DNA of 64,000 bases from Pseudacidovorax sp. (lineage in GTDB: Bacteria > Pseudomonadota > Gammaproteobacteria > Burkholderiales > Burkholderiaceae_C), in contig NZ_JAGOPN010000002.1 in the NCBI RefSeq assembly GCF_017991995.1, forward strand, positions 62,001 through 126,000, written 5' to 3'. Made by a program: the position numbers and the translations under genes. Position 1 is the stretch's first letter. Each line of letters begins with the position of its first letter. Positions 53,862 to 63,326 of the stretch are shown here, piece after piece. The notes beneath the pieces are model-generated. The model worked only from the letters and a program-made list of their open reading frames with translations. It did not search any database and had not been told where the DNA came from.

Positions 53862-53941
53862 GCGGAATCCTTCCTTGACTGCGGTTCCTAGAATGGTAGA
53901 CCCGCGCCGGCATACGCCCGGCCGCCTGAAGGAGACACCCC

Positions 53942-55366
53942 ATGAACGCCCCCGCCGACCTCGCCCGCCTGCATCCCGCCGTGGCACCGCGCCCGGTGCC
54001 CGAGTCGCTGCTGGCCGCGCTACGCGAGCGCTTCGGCACGCAATGTTCCACGGCGATGGCCGTGCGCGAGCAGCATGGGCGCGACGAGTCGCCCTTCGAC
54101 GTGCCGCCGCCCGCGGCCGTCGTCTTTGCCGAAAGCACGCGCGACGTGGCCGATGCGGTGAAGCTCGCTTCGGACGCGGACGTGCCCGTGATCCCCTTCG
54201 GCGTGGGCTCTTCGCTGGAAGGCCACCTGCTGGCCGTGCAGGGCGGCATCAGCATCGACCTGTCGCGCATGAACCAGGTGCTGGCGGTGAATGCCGAGGA
54301 CCTCACCGTGACCGTGCAGCCGGGCGTGACCCGCCGGCAACTCAATGAGGAGTTGCGTTCCAGCGGCCTCTTCTTTCCCATCGACCCGGGGGCGGATGCT
54401 TCCATCGGCGGCATGACCGCCACGCGCGCCAGCGGCACGAATGCCGTGCGCTACGGCACCATGCGCGAGAACGTGCTGGCGCTGGAGGTGGTGACGGCCA
54501 GAGGCGAGACGATCCGCACCGGCACGCGCGCCCGCAAGTCCTCGGCCGGCTACGACCTCACGCGGCTGATCGTCGGCAGCGAAGGCACGCTGGGCATCGC
54601 CACCGAAATCACGCTGCGCATCTATCCGCTGCCCGAGGCGGTCTCGGCCGCCATCTGCTCCTTCCCGAGCATCGAGGCGGCGGTGCACACCACCATCCAG
54701 GTCATCCAGCTGGGCGTGCCGATCGCGCGGGTGGAGCTGATCGACGTGAACTCGGTGCGCATGGTCAATGCGCATTCCAAGCTGAGCCTGCGCGAGCAGC
54801 CGATGCTGCTGATGGAGTTCCACGGCTCGCCCGCCGGCGTGCAGGAGCAGGCCGAGACGGTGCAGGCCATCGCCAGCGAGATGGGCGGCAACGACTTCGA
54901 ATGGGCCACGACGCCGGAGGAGCGCACCCGGCTGTGGACGGCGCGGCACAACGCCTACTTCGCGGCCGTGCAGTCGCGCCCCGGCTGCCGCGCGGTGACC
55001 ACCGACACCTGCGTGCCGATCTCGCGCCTGGCCGACTGCCTGCTGGCCTCGGTGGACGAGGTGGACGCCAGCGGCATCCCCTACTTCCTGGTGGGCCACG
55101 TGGGCGACGGCAACTTCCACTTCGGCTACCTGATCGATCCGCACGACCCCGACGAGCGCCTGCGCGCCGAGCAGCTGAGCCACAACCTGGTGTCGCGCGC
55201 CATCGCGATGGGCGGCACCTGCACCGGCGAGCACGGCATCGGGCTGCACAAGATGGGCTTCCTGATCGACGAGGCCGGCGAAGGCGCGGTGGCGATGATG
55301 CGCACGCTGAAGAAGGCGCTGGACCCGAAGAACATCCTCAATCCGGGGAAGATCTTCAGTCTGTAG
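53942..55366 (+). CDS. D-lactate dehydrogenase (cytochrome)-like FAD oxidoreductase
   Basis: A 474-residue flavoprotein of the GlcD/Dld family. The PCMH-type FAD domain includes VPVIPFGVGSSLEGHLLAVQ, VTVQPGVTRRQLNEELR and IDPGADASIGGMTATRASGT. The C-terminal FAD-oxidase domain ends GTCTGEHGIGLHKMGFL with the conserved His. This set matches mitochondrial-type D-lactate dehydrogenases more than GlcD. GGAGACACC precedes the ATG. The gene is monocistronic. Confidence 0.9.
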   Translation: MNAPADLARLHPAVAPRPVPESLLAALRERFGTQCSTAMAVREQHGRDESPFDVPPPAAVVFAESTRDVADAVKLASDADVPVIPFGVGSSLEGHLLAVQGGISIDLSRMNQVLAVNAEDLTVTVQPGVTRRQLNEELRSSGLFFPIDPGADASIGGMTATRASGTNAVRYGTMRENVLALEVVTARGETIRTGTRARKSSAGYDLTRLIVGSEGTLGIATEITLRIYPLPEAVSAAICSFPSIEAAVHTTIQVIQLGVPIARVELIDVNSVRMVNAHSKLSLREQPMLLMEFHGSPAGVQEQAETVQAIASEMGGNDFEWATTPEERTRLWTARHNAYFAAVQSRPGCRAVTTDTCVPISRLADCLLASVDEVDASGIPYFLVGHVGDGNFHFGYLIDPHDPDERLRAEQLSHNLVSRAIAMGGTCTGEHGIGLHKMGFLIDEAGEGAVAMMRTLKKALDPKNILNPGKIFSL

Positions 55367-55447
55367 CGCATGCCGCGGCGGACCGCGGCTTCTACAAGCT
55401 CAGCCTGAACGGTGGTGGGAAGAAGCCGGCGTCCACCGGCTCCGCCC

Positions 55448-56332
55448 TTACTTCTTCTGTCGCGGCGCCGAGGTCTGCGACGGCGCCACACCGCCATCCA
55501 CGCCCAGCCGGCCACCGCCGCCCAGGCCCTGGCCGCGCACCGTCTGCGCCTGGTAGTTGCGCAGCGACACCACCATCTGGTTGTAGGCATCCATGAAGGC
55601 GGCGCTGATCACCTTGCCCTGCGCCGTGTTGGCATAGCCGCCCACCGCACCGCCCGCCCGGCTGCCGAAGAGCGAGCCCATGGCGCCGAAGTCGGTCTTG
55701 GAGGCGCTGCCTTCGGCCGCCGCGATCTGCACGCCCGAGCGGTTGTCGATCAGGGTCAGCATCGTGCTGGCTTCCTTGGTCTGCATGCTGCCGCCCACGG
55801 CCGCAAGGGCACGGCCCCGGTTGCCGCCGATCAGGCCGCCCAGCGTGCCGCCGATGCCACCCGCGTCGTTGTTGTTGAAGACGACCTCGGGCGACAGGCC
55901 GTAGTCCGAGGCCACCATCTGGCCGCGGCCGAAGTTGCTGCCCTGGCGCATCTCGCCCGACTGCATCAATGCGCGCTCGCGGCTCATGGCGTTCATGCCG
56001 GCGGCGCCGCGCTCCACCACCACGAAGCAGTTGGACTGCTGGATCATCAGCCGCAGCAGGTTGGCCGTGGACGGCAGCTTGTACTGGTTGGTCAGCACCG
56101 TGTACCAACCGGCCGACTGGTTCTCGATGAGGGAGACGGTGCCCAGCGGCGACTCGCAGCGCTCCAACTGGCCGCTGGCATTGACGCTGGTGCCACCCGC
56201 CGCGCCGCCGGTGGCCACGGTCTTGGCGGACTGGCTGCCCATCTGCAGGTCGGTGGTCTGGCAGCCGGCCAGGGCCAGCAGGCCGGTCAATGCCAGGGCA
56301 AGGCGGGGAAGAATGGGCGTCGTCGAATTCAT
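55448..56332 (-). CDS. CsgG-family outer membrane lipoprotein
   Basis: A 294-residue protein with a lipoprotein signal (lipobox LAGC, Cys24) and the CsgG/HfaB domain (LRLMIQQSNCFVVVERGAAG; TMLTLIDNRSGVQIAAAEGS). Family members form oligomeric outer membrane pores for secretion of curli or holdfast proteins. No curli or holdfast genes are close by. The Gly-rich segment at about 160-190 is variable. Residues 265-294 are Gly/Pro-rich and probably disordered. Confidence 0.88.
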   Translation of the reverse strand: MNSTTPILPRLALALTGLLALAGCQTTDLQMGSQSAKTVATGGAAGGTSVNASGQLERCESPLGTVSLIENQSAGWYTVLTNQYKLPSTANLLRLMIQQSNCFVVVERGAAGMNAMSRERALMQSGEMRQGSNFGRGQMVASDYGLSPEVVFNNNDAGGIGGTLGGLIGGNRGRALAAVGGSMQTKEASTMLTLIDNRSGVQIAAAEGSASKTDFGAMGSLFGSRAGGAVGGYANTAQGKVISAAFMDAYNQMVVSLRNYQAQTVRGQGLGGGGRLGVDGGVAPSQTSAPRQKK

Positions 56333-56475
56333 GGTCGGCCTCTCGCGGGTTGGAGACATGCCGTCGTGCCAGGGCAGACGGTGCGGCCGCAGCTTATCGG
56401 TGCGCCTGTGCACCACGCATCCGACGAAAGTGGAAGGCGGCGGCATAGAACTGCCGCGCCCATCTTGCGGGTCGC

Positions 56476-57444
56476 CTATCCCGCCGTGGAGCCACGCAGC
56501 CGTTCGATCAGGCCATTCAGCGCATCCAGCGAGCCGAAGTGGATCGCCAGCTCGCCGCTCATCTGCGTCTGGCCGCCGCGCTTGCTCTGCTTCTTGATGC
56601 GCACCTCGACCGCGGCGGTGAGCAGGTCGGCCAGTTCCTCCTCCACGCGCTGCAGGTCGCGCGGCTTCTCGGGCGCGGCGCGCTGGGCCTGGGGCTGCAG
56701 GCTGAATTCGGCCGACAGCTTCTTGACCAGGCCCTCGGTCTCGCGCACCGAAAGCTTGCGGGCCACGATCTGGTTGGCGGCGGTGATCTGCGCGGCGCGG
56801 TCCAGGGCGAGCAGCGCGCGGGCATGGCCCATGTCGAGGTCGCCGGCCATCAGCAGGCCCTGCACCGGATCGGCCAGGTTCAGCAGGCGCAGCAGGTTGC
56901 TGGCGGCACTGCGCGAGCGGCCCACGGCCTGGGCGGCCTGTTCGTGGGTCAGGCCGAACTCGTTGACCAGTCGCTGCAGGCCCTGCGCCTCTTCCAGCGG
57001 ATTGAGGTCCTCGCGCTGGATGTTCTCGATCAGCGACATGGCCGCGGCGGCCTCGTTGGGCACGTCGCGCACCAGCACGGGCACGCTGTCCAGGCCGGCG
57101 ATCTTGGCGGCGCGGAAGCGGCGCTCGCCGGCGATGATTTCGTATTCGGCGTTCTTGGCAGCGGCCTGCTCGGCATCGAGCCGGCGCACCAGGATCGGCT
57201 GCATGATGCCCTGGGCCTTGATGCTCTCGGCCAGCTCGTACAACGCGCCCTCGTCCATGCGGGTGCGGGGCTGGTAGACGCCCGCCACCATCTGGTTCAG
57301 GGCCAGGGTGCTGGGATTGCCGTCGCGCCGCGGCGTGGCGGACTCTGCCTCGGCCGTGGCCGCGTCGTCGGTATTGCGGCCTGCGGCGGGGCCCAGCAGG
57401 GCTTCGAGGCCGCGTCCGAGGCCCTTGGGTTTCTTGGTTGCCAT
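56476..57444 (-). CDS. parB: Chromosome partitioning protein ParB
   Basis: A 322-residue CTP-dependent DNA clamp that loads at parS. The N-terminal ParB/Srx domain contains YEIIAGERRFRAAKIAG, the parS-binding helix-turn-helix is FGLTHEQAAQAVGRSRSAAS, and the C-terminal dimerisation domain ends RLRGSTAG. The start ATGA overlaps the stop of the hydrolase gene that separates parA from parB. Two parS sites lie 2.3-3.4 kb to the right. Confidence 0.96.
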   Translation of the reverse strand: MATKKPKGLGRGLEALLGPAAGRNTDDAATAEAESATPRRDGNPSTLALNQMVAGVYQPRTRMDEGALYELAESIKAQGIMQPILVRRLDAEQAAAKNAEYEIIAGERRFRAAKIAGLDSVPVLVRDVPNEAAAAMSLIENIQREDLNPLEEAQGLQRLVNEFGLTHEQAAQAVGRSRSAASNLLRLLNLADPVQGLLMAGDLDMGHARALLALDRAAQITAANQIVARKLSVRETEGLVKKLSAEFSLQPQAQRAAPEKPRDLQRVEEELADLLTAAVEVRIKKQSKRGGQTQMSGELAIHFGSLDALNGLIERLRGSTAG

Positions 57445-58022
57445 CAGCAGGAAGAAGAAGTGGGTTGCGGGGGCTGGATGAGCGCATCCAGCAGGGCGCG
57501 GCCTTCCGGCCAGTCACCCAGGCCCGAGTCGGCGTTGAGATGGCCGCGGGCGCCGGCATCCACGAAGCGGGCGCCCCAGTGGCGCGCCAGCTCGCGGGCC
57601 TTGTCGGCGTCGCAATAAGGGTCGTCGGTGGCGCCCACCAGCACGGCCGGGAAGGGCAAGGCCTGGCGCACGATGGGCGCCCAGCCGGGAATCTGGTGGC
57701 GCAGCGATTCGCGCTCGACGTCGCCGGGCGCCACCAGCAACGCGCCACGCACGCGGGCCGTATGGCGCGAATGGGCGGCCCAGGCCGCGGTCAGGATGCA
57801 GCCCAGGCTGTGGGCGGCCAGTACCACCGGCCCGGGCGCCGCGAGGATCTCCTCCTCCAGCCGCGCGCACCAGTCGCCGCGCAGCGGGCGCATCCAGTCG
57901 TGCTGCTCGACGCGGTGGTCGCCATGCAGCGCCTCCCAGCGCGTCTGCCAGTGGCCGGGTCCGCTGTTCTGCCAACCTGGCAGCAGGAACACGGTGGCCG
58001 GCTCGGTAGGATGTGGATTCAT
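57444..58022 (-). CDS. RBBP9/YdeN-family alpha/beta hydrolase within the par operon
   Basis: A 192-residue serine hydrolase. The N-terminal strand-loop VFLLPGWQNSGPGHWQTRWE is typical of RBBP9/YdeN, the nucleophile is in AAHSLGCILTA, the acid in GATDDPYCDADKA, and the His in GARGHLNADSGLGDW. It lies 20 bases after parA and overlaps parB by four bases, so it is transcribed with both. No role in partition is known for this family. Confidence 0.9.
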   Translation of the reverse strand: MNPHPTEPATVFLLPGWQNSGPGHWQTRWEALHGDHRVEQHDWMRPLRGDWCARLEEEILAAPGPVVLAAHSLGCILTAAWAAHSRHTARVRGALLVAPGDVERESLRHQIPGWAPIVRQALPFPAVLVGATDDPYCDADKARELARHWGARFVDAGARGHLNADSGLGDWPEGRALLDALIQPPQPTSSSC

Positions 58023-58042
58023 TGCTATGAAAAGCGTAGCGA

Positions 58043-58936
58043 TCAGGCGGCCGGCGGAGGCACGTCGCCCGCCTCGTCCGGGGCCGCGTCCGCCTGCTCC
58101 TCGCCCGCCACGGCATGCAGCACCGGCACCGTCTGCGGTGCGGGCGGCGTGGGCGCGGCCGTGGCGCTGGCCGGCGGCATCTTGCGCACCAGTTCCTCGG
58201 CGAAGGCCACATAGGCCTGGCTGCCGCGCGCGCCGGCGTCGAAGACCACGCCGGGCAGGCCATAGCTCGGCGCCTCGGCGAGGCGCACATTGCGGGGAAT
58301 GACGGTGTCGAACACCTTGTCGCCGAAGTGCGCCTTGAGCTGGTCGCTCACCTGCTGCTGGAGGGTGATGCGCGGATCGAACATCACCCGCAGCAGGCCG
58401 ATGATCTGCAGGTTCTTGTTGAGGTTGGCGTGCACCTGCTTGATGGTGTTGACCAGATCGGTCAGGCCTTCGAGCGCGAAGTATTCGCACTGCATGGGCA
58501 CGATCACGCCATGGGCGGCGCACAGGCCATTGAGCGTCAGCAGGCTGAGCGAGGGCGGGCAATCGATGAGCACGAAGTCGTACTCGGCGCCAACGGCGGC
58601 CAGCGCGGTGCGCAGACGCTTCTCGCGGCGGTCCAGGGCGACCATCTCCACCTCGGCGCCCGCCAGTTCCCGATTGGCGGCGAGAACGTCATAGCCGCAG
58701 GCCTCGACCGATACGCGGGCTTCGGCCACCGAGGCCGATTCGAGCAGCACGTCGTAGACGGTGTACTCGGCGTTTCGCTTGTCGATGCCCGAACCCATGG
58801 TCGCGTTGCCCTGCGGATCCAGGTCGATCATCAGCACACGCTGGCCGACCTTCGCCAGGCCGGCGGCGAGGTTGACGGTGGTGGTGGTCTTGCCCACCCC
58901 ACCTTTCTGGTTGGCGATGCAGAAGATGCGGGCCAT
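58043..58936 (-). CDS. parA: Chromosome partitioning ATPase ParA
   Basis: A 297-residue ATPase that binds DNA non-specifically and moves ParB-parS complexes. The deviant Walker A is KGGVGKTTT at about residues 11-19, Walker A' is LMIDLDPQGNATMGSG, and Walker B is YDFVLIDCPPSLSLL. The last 40 residues (AAPTPPAPQ and following) are a Pro/Ala-rich, probably disordered tail. It starts the parA-hydrolase-parB operon. Confidence 0.96.
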   Translation of the reverse strand: MARIFCIANQKGGVGKTTTTVNLAAGLAKVGQRVLMIDLDPQGNATMGSGIDKRNAEYTVYDVLLESASVAEARVSVEACGYDVLAANRELAGAEVEMVALDRREKRLRTALAAVGAEYDFVLIDCPPSLSLLTLNGLCAAHGVIVPMQCEYFALEGLTDLVNTIKQVHANLNKNLQIIGLLRVMFDPRITLQQQVSDQLKAHFGDKVFDTVIPRNVRLAEAPSYGLPGVVFDAGARGSQAYVAFAEELVRKMPPASATAAPTPPAPQTVPVLHAVAGEEQADAAPDEAGDVPPPAA

Positions 58937-58975
58937 GTCGCTGGATTCCTGATGTCGGCGGCGGGGTGGGAGGGT

Positions 58976-59590
58976 TTACTGGCTCAGTGCCAGCTTGACG
59001 CCGAAAGCCACCAGCACGCCGCCCGCCGTCTTTTCGAGCAGGCTGGACAGGCGGCGGTTGGCGCGCAGCTTGTCGGCCAGATGGCGGGTGAGCAGCACGG
59101 CCACCAATCCGTAGCCGAAGGTGAGGGCCGCGATGGTCAGTGACATCGCGGCAAAGGTCAGCATGCCCCGATGGTGGGCGGGATCGATGAAGAGGGGAAA
59201 GAAGGCCATGTAGAACACGATGGCCTTCGGATTCAGCAAGGTGATCGCCAACGATTGCCGCAGGTAGTGGCCCGGACGGATGTCGATCACCGCCTTGTCA
59301 CCGGGACGTGCCCGCAGCATCCGGAGCCCCATCCACGCCAAGTAGCCGGCGCCCAGCCATTGCACGGCGTGGAAGGCTGCCGGGTAGGCCGCCAGCAACG
59401 CCGCCACGCCCGCGACGGCGGACCACATCAGCACCTGGTCACCCAGGATCACGCCCAGCGTGGCCGCCAGACCCCCACGCACGCCGCCCTTGGCCGTGGA
59501 ACTCACCAAGGCCAGGTTGCCCGGACCGGGAATGGCCAGGAACACGAGGATGGCGGCGACAAAGGCGCCGTAGTCGGAGATGCCGAACAT
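58976..59590 (-). CDS. LysE-family amino acid exporter
   Basis: A 204-residue inner membrane protein with five to six helices. The LysE/RhtB signature is AIPGPGNLALVSSTAKGGVR near the N-terminus, then GAGYLAWMGLRMLRARPGDK and LLNPKAIVFYMAFFPLFI. It exports an amino acid such as threonine, homoserine or lysine. It sits between rsmG and parA on the same strand. Confidence 0.92.
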   Translation of the reverse strand: MFGISDYGAFVAAILVFLAIPGPGNLALVSSTAKGGVRGGLAATLGVILGDQVLMWSAVAGVAALLAAYPAAFHAVQWLGAGYLAWMGLRMLRARPGDKAVIDIRPGHYLRQSLAITLLNPKAIVFYMAFFPLFIDPAHHRGMLTFAAMSLTIAALTFGYGLVAVLLTRHLADKLRANRRLSSLLEKTAGGVLVAFGVKLALSQ

Positions 59591-59671
59591 GGGAGTGAGC
59601 TGCGGGAGGGAGCGGGGAGTCTACGCGAGCAAGGCGACGGAGCTGCCGTTTGGCAGCCGCTTGCAGGCGAG

Positions 59672-60325
59672 TCAGCTTTGTTTTTTGCGCATCCAGACGA
59701 TGCAGCGCTCGGCATCCAGGCCGGGGACGACGAGTTGTTCCACGTGAAACACATCCACGGAGGTCTGAAGGCGCTCGATCTCCTCTTCTGGCCGCTTTCC
59801 CTTCATCGCCATCCAGACGCCTTCGGGAGTCAGAAGCTGGGCAGAGCCATCCACGAAATCGACCAGCGACGCAAAGGCCCGCGAAGTAATCACGTCGTAG
59901 CGACCTTCCAGTGTCTCCACGCGCGCGTGGAGGCCGCGAAGTCGAGGCAGTTGCAGAGCGCCCGCCATCTGCTGCACAAAGGCCATCTTCTTGGCGACGG
60001 CATCCAGGCAATGCACTTCCAGGTCGGGCCGGCAGATGGCAATCACGACCCCAGGCAGGCCGGCACCCGAGCCCACGTCCAGCAGGCGCCCTGCCCCCGG
60101 CTGCTGTCGCCCCAGGGCCGGAACGGCTGCGAGGCTGTCCAGCAGGTGGTGGGTGATGACAAGCGTGGGATCGCGCAGTGCCGTGAGGTTGTAGACCTTG
60201 TTCCACTTGAGGATGGCACTGCCGTAGTCCAGCAGCTGACGGATCTGCGCATCGGTCATGTCCAGTCCCAGCGTCCGCGCGCCCTCCTCCAGTTGTTCGC
60301 GTTGCGCTTGGCTCACGACACTCAT
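59672..60325 (-). CDS. rsmG: 16S rRNA (guanine527-N7)-methyltransferase RsmG
   Basis: A 217-residue methyltransferase modifying G527 of 16S rRNA. The S-adenosylmethionine motif is [17 protein letters not shown], followed by [17 protein letters not shown] and the catalytic-region [14 protein letters not shown]. The ATG at 60325 overlaps the mnmG stop. The coding sequence contains a parS site at 59736-59751. Confidence 0.96.
   Translation of the reverse strand: MSVVSQAQREQLEEGARTLGLDMTDAQIRQLLDYGSAILKWNKVYNLTALRDPTLVITHHLLDSLAAVPALGRQQPGAGRLLDVGSGAGLPGVVIAICRPDLEVHCLDAVAKKMAFVQQMAGALQLPRLRGLHARVETLEGRYDVITSRAFASLVDFVDGSAQLLTPEGVWMAMKGKRPEEEIERLQTSVDVFHVEQLVVPGLDAERCIVWMRKKQS
59736..59751. other. 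parS centromere site 1, inside rsmG
   Basis: TGTTCCACGTGAAACA differs by one base from the palindromic consensus TGTTTCACGTGAAACA and fits within the accepted ParB-binding variants. It encodes residues FHVE of RsmG on the minus strand. Confidence 0.92.
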
Positions 60326-62268
60326 GCGGGCACCGTCTCCGTGTCCTTCTGCTGGAAGGCCTTGTAGCCACCCTTGCGCAGATGAATCATCAACAAGGAA
60401 ATCGCCGCAGGCGTGATGCCGGAGATGCGCGACGCCTGCCCCAGGGTTTCCGGCCGATGCTTGCTGAGCTTCTGCCGCACCTCGATGCTGAGTGCCTGGA
60501 CCCGCATGTAGTCGAGGTCGTCCGGCAGGCGCAGGCTCTCGAAGTGCGCCGCGCGCTGCACCTCCTCGTGCTGCTTCTCGATGTAGCCCGCGTACTTGGC
60601 CGCGATCTCCACCTGCTCCACTTCGTCCGGTGCCAACGGCTGCGCGGGCCGGTACTTGCCGCCGTCCAGCGACAACAGGCTGTCGTAGCTGATGTTCGGC
60701 CGGCGCAGCAGATCGCCCAGGTTGTATTCGTGCTCGATGGCCTTGCCCAGAACCCGTTCGGACTCGCTGGCCGGCAGGTTGCGGGGATTCACCCAGGTCG
60801 ATTTGAGCCGCTCTGTTTCACGTGAAACAGCGTCGCGCTTCCGGCAGAAAGCGTCCCATTGCGAATCGCCCACCAGCCCCAGCTGACGGCCCGCTTCGGT
60901 CAGGCGCATGTCCGCGTTGTCCTCGCGCAGCTGGAGTCGGAACTCGGCCCGGCTGGTGAACATGCGGTAGGGCTCGGTCACGCCCTTGGTGATCAGGTCG
61001 TCCACCAGCACGCCCAGGTAGGCTTCGTCCCGCCGGGGCACCCAGGCCTCCCTCTCCTGGCACAGCAGCGCGGCGTTCAGACCGGCGAACAGGCCCTGCG
61101 CCGCGGCCTCCTCGTAGCCAGTGGTGCCGTTGATCTGCCCGGCAAAGAACAGTCCCTGGATCGCGCGCGTCTCGAAGCTGCTCTTCAGACCGCGCGGGTC
61201 GAAGTAGTCGTACTCGATGGCATAGCCCGGCCGCAGGATGTGGGCGTTCTGCAGGCCCGGCATGCTGCGCACCATGGCCAGCTGGATATCGAAGGGCAGG
61301 CTGGTGGAGATGCCGTTGGGGTAGTACTCGTGGGTCGTCAGGCCTTCGGGCTCCAGGAAGATCTGGTGGCTGTCCTTGTCCGCGAAGCGGTTGATCTTGT
61401 CCTCCACGCTGGGGCAGTAGCGCGGGCCCACGCCGTCGATGCGGCCGGTGAACATGGGCGAGCGGTCGAAGCCGGAGCGGATGATGTCGTGCGTCTGCGC
61501 ATTGGTGTGCGTGATCCAGCACGGCATCTGCTGCGGATGCATGTCGGCCCGGCCCATGAAGCTGAACACCGGCATTGCAGGATTGCCGCCGCCCGGCATG
61601 CCGTCGCCTGGCTGTTCCGTGCACTGGGAGAAGTCGATGGTGCGGCCATCGATGCGTGGTGGTGTGCCGGTCTTGAGGCGCCCTTGGGGCAGCTTGAGTT
61701 CCTTGAGCCGCGCCGACAGGCTGACCGCAGGCGGGTCCCCTGCCCGGCCGGCCTGGTAGTTGTCCAGGCCGACGTGGATGCGGCCATCCAGGAAGGTACC
61801 GGCCGTCAGCACGACGGTCCGCGCGCGGAAGGCAATGCCCACCTGCGTGACCGCGCCGACCACGCGGTCACCCTCCAGCAGCAGATCGTCCACGGCCTGC
61901 TGAAACAGCGTGAGGTTGGGCTGGTTCTCCAACCGATGCCGGATCGCGGCCTTGTACAGGATGCGGTCCGCCTGCGCCCGGGTGGCGCGTACGGCCGGTC
62001 CCTTGCTGGAATTGAGGATGCGGAACTGGATGCCCGCCTCGTCGGTCGCGATGGCCATGGCGCCGCCCAGGGCGTCCACTTCCTTGACCAGATGGCCTTT
62101 GCCGATGCCGCCGATGGACGGATTGCAGCTCATCTGGCCCAGGGTTTCGATGTTGTGTGTGAGCAGCAGGGTGCGGCAGCCCATGCGGGCCGCGGCCAGC
62201 GCCGCCTCGGTGCCGGCGTGGCCGCCACCGACGACGATCACGTCGAAGGAATCGGGATGGATGTACAT
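60322..62268 (-). CDS. mnmG: tRNA uridine 5-carboxymethylaminomethyl modification enzyme MnmG
   Basis: A 648-residue FAD enzyme that with MnmE modifies wobble uridines. The FAD-binding motif is [20 protein letters not shown], the conserved [20 protein letters not shown] and [16 protein letters not shown] follow, and the C-terminal MnmE-interaction domain holds [20 protein letters not shown]. The ATG at 62268 gives the normal length. It overlaps rsmG. The coding sequence contains a perfect parS at 60814-60829. Confidence 0.97.
   Translation of the reverse strand: MYIHPDSFDVIVVGGGHAGTEAALAAARMGCRTLLLTHNIETLGQMSCNPSIGGIGKGHLVKEVDALGGAMAIATDEAGIQFRILNSSKGPAVRATRAQADRILYKAAIRHRLENQPNLTLFQQAVDDLLLEGDRVVGAVTQVGIAFRARTVVLTAGTFLDGRIHVGLDNYQAGRAGDPPAVSLSARLKELKLPQGRLKTGTPPRIDGRTIDFSQCTEQPGDGMPGGGNPAMPVFSFMGRADMHPQQMPCWITHTNAQTHDIIRSGFDRSPMFTGRIDGVGPRYCPSVEDKINRFADKDSHQIFLEPEGLTTHEYYPNGISTSLPFDIQLAMVRSMPGLQNAHILRPGYAIEYDYFDPRGLKSSFETRAIQGLFFAGQINGTTGYEEAAAQGLFAGLNAALLCQEREAWVPRRDEAYLGVLVDDLITKGVTEPYRMFTSRAEFRLQLREDNADMRLTEAGRQLGLVGDSQWDAFCRKRDAVSRETERLKSTWVNPRNLPASESERVLGKAIEHEYNLGDLLRRPNISYDSLLSLDGGKYRPAQPLAPDEVEQVEIAAKYAGYIEKQHEEVQRAAHFESLRLPDDLDYMRVQALSIEVRQKLSKHRPETLGQASRISGITPAAISLLMIHLRKGGYKAFQQKDTETVPA
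60814..60829. other. parS centromere site 2, inside mnmG
   Basis: TGTTTCACGTGAAACA is an exact match to the palindromic parS consensus. It lies within the mnmG coding region, 1,078 bases from the first site. Confidence 0.95.
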
Positions 62269-62303
62269 GAGGAATGTCTCGAAAAGAAGGTGTCGGAGGT
62301 GGC

Positions 62304-62723
62304 TCAGGCCTCGATCAACTCGGTGCGCAAGCCGACGGCCGCGGCGGCAGCCGCCTGGCGCCGGTCGGCCGTCACGAACAGGTCGACGCCGGCCGCCTGT
62401 GCCGTGCCGATGGGCAGCGCATCGAAGGCATGGAGCCGGGTCGCTTCCATGGCCGCCATGGCCAGCGCCTCGACGCGCCGGTCCATGGCCATGCATTCCA
62501 GCTCGGCAAAGTCTTCGTGGATGATCGCCATAATGCGGCGGTAGTCCTCATCGGCCAGCACGCCTTCGTGGCGCTGCCGGTTGAGGGCGCTGGCGATCTC
62601 GGCCTTGCAATGGGCCGCCACCACCACGGCGGAGGCCTGGTCGCTCAGTGCGAGCAGTTGCTCCCGGCCGGGTTCGGCGATGTAGCGCTTGGCCAGCGCC
62701 GAGGCATCGAACAGCACGCGCAT
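62304..62723 (-). CDS. VapC-type PIN-domain ribonuclease toxin
   Basis: A 139-residue PIN domain with the acidic metal-binding residues Asp6 ([12 protein letters not shown]), Glu42 ([11 protein letters not shown]), Asp101 ([11 protein letters not shown]) and Asp120 (FVTADRR). VapC toxins cleave tRNA or rRNA. The gene follows its antitoxin after a 3-base gap. It appears intact. It lies directly upstream of mnmG on the same strand. Confidence 0.9.
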   Translation of the reverse strand: MRVLFDASALAKRYIAEPGREQLLALSDQASAVVVAAHCKAEIASALNRQRHEGVLADEDYRRIMAIIHEDFAELECMAMDRRVEALAMAAMEATRLHAFDALPIGTAQAAGVDLFVTADRRQAAAAAAVGLRTELIEA

Positions 62724-62726
62724 GGC

Positions 62727-62978
62727 TCAGGCGCCCCGCTCGCGCTCGTCGATGATGAGCTGGGCGCCCGTGCGGCCATCGGGGCGCACCAGCTGCAGCG
62801 GTTCGATGGGCTGCTTCCAACGCGGAACGCGGGCCACCGGCTCGGCCGCCTCGCCCACCGGCACCAGATCGGCCACCGGCCGGCCGTGGCGCAGGATGCG
62901 CACGCGCTCGCCACGCTCGACGAGATCGAGCATGGCCGACGCATTGGCACGGAACTCACTCAGAGGAAGGGTGTGCAT
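62727..62978 (-). CDS. Phd/YefM-type antitoxin of the VapC toxin
   Basis: An 83-residue protein whose N-terminal half has the Phd/YefM DNA-binding fold (TLPLSEFRANASAMLDLVER, then GERVRILRHGRPVADLVPVG). The C-terminal half (residues 48-83) would bind and inhibit the toxin. The ATG is immediately preceded by a long palindrome and has no ribosome-binding sequence. The pair is Phd-VapC, a common combination. Confidence 0.9.
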   Translation of the reverse strand: MHTLPLSEFRANASAMLDLVERGERVRILRHGRPVADLVPVGEAAEPVARVPRWKQPIEPLQLVRPDGRTGAQLIIDERERGA

Positions 62979-62979
62979 G

Positions 62980-63007
62980 AATGTACAAAATCAGCGTTTT
63001 GTACATT
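62980..63007. promoter_or_regulatory. 11-bp-arm palindrome, operator of the toxin-antitoxin pair
   Basis: AATGTACAAAA (62980-62990) and TTTTGTACATT (62997-63007) are exact complements around TCAGCG, one base before the antitoxin ATG on the minus strand. TAAAAT on that strand at 63005-63010 can serve as the -10 box, so a bound antitoxin would block initiation. Confidence 0.85.
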
Positions 63008-63067
63008 TTAGGAAAGACCGCAATCCCTTTGCCGGCCTAAGGGTGCGCGGACCGGCCCCAAAACAAA

Positions 63068-63092
63068 AGAGCGCAGGGATCGCCTGCGCTCT
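63068..63092 (-). terminator. Intrinsic terminator of the DUF1328 gene pair
   Basis: AGAGCGCAGG (63068-63077) and CCTGCGCTCT (63083-63092) form a perfect 10-bp stem around GATCG. On the minus strand the stem is followed by TTTGTTTT, so it most likely ends leftward transcription from the gene at 63132. Confidence 0.75.
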
Positions 63093-63131
63093 CTTATCGG
63101 GGAGGGGACTTCGGGCCCCAGGTCCGGCAAC

Positions 63132-63326
63132 TCAGGCCGTGGCCAGTTCGCGGACGGGCTGAGCCGCTGTGGTCGCCGCGCGCTTGCGGCGGCTCACAGG
63201 CAGCTGCCAGTTGCGCTGGGTGACCTCGATCACATGGCGCACCCGGTCCTTTGGAGACACCAACGCGCCGATCCGGCGCGTCCCTGCAATGGAACGGAGG
63301 ATGTCCAGCGTGTCCACGGTGTTCAA
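63132..63326 (-). CDS. Small hypothetical protein, TTG start coupled to the DUF1328 gene
   Basis: A 64-residue basic protein (contains [20 protein letters not shown] and [17 protein letters not shown]). Its proposed TTG start overlaps the TGA stop of the upstream gene (TTGA), which suggests coupled translation. It is followed by a terminator. I recognise no family. The start codon is inferred from the overlap and the gene itself is moderately supported. Confidence 0.5.
   Translation of the reverse strand: MNTVDTLDILRSIAGTRRIGALVSPKDRVRHVIEVTQRNWQLPVSRRKRAATTAAQPVRELATA

Noticed and set aside
62269..63131. Possible oriC beside mnmG
   Set aside because: No DnaA-box cluster or AT-rich unwinding region is visible; the interval is occupied by the toxin-antitoxin genes.
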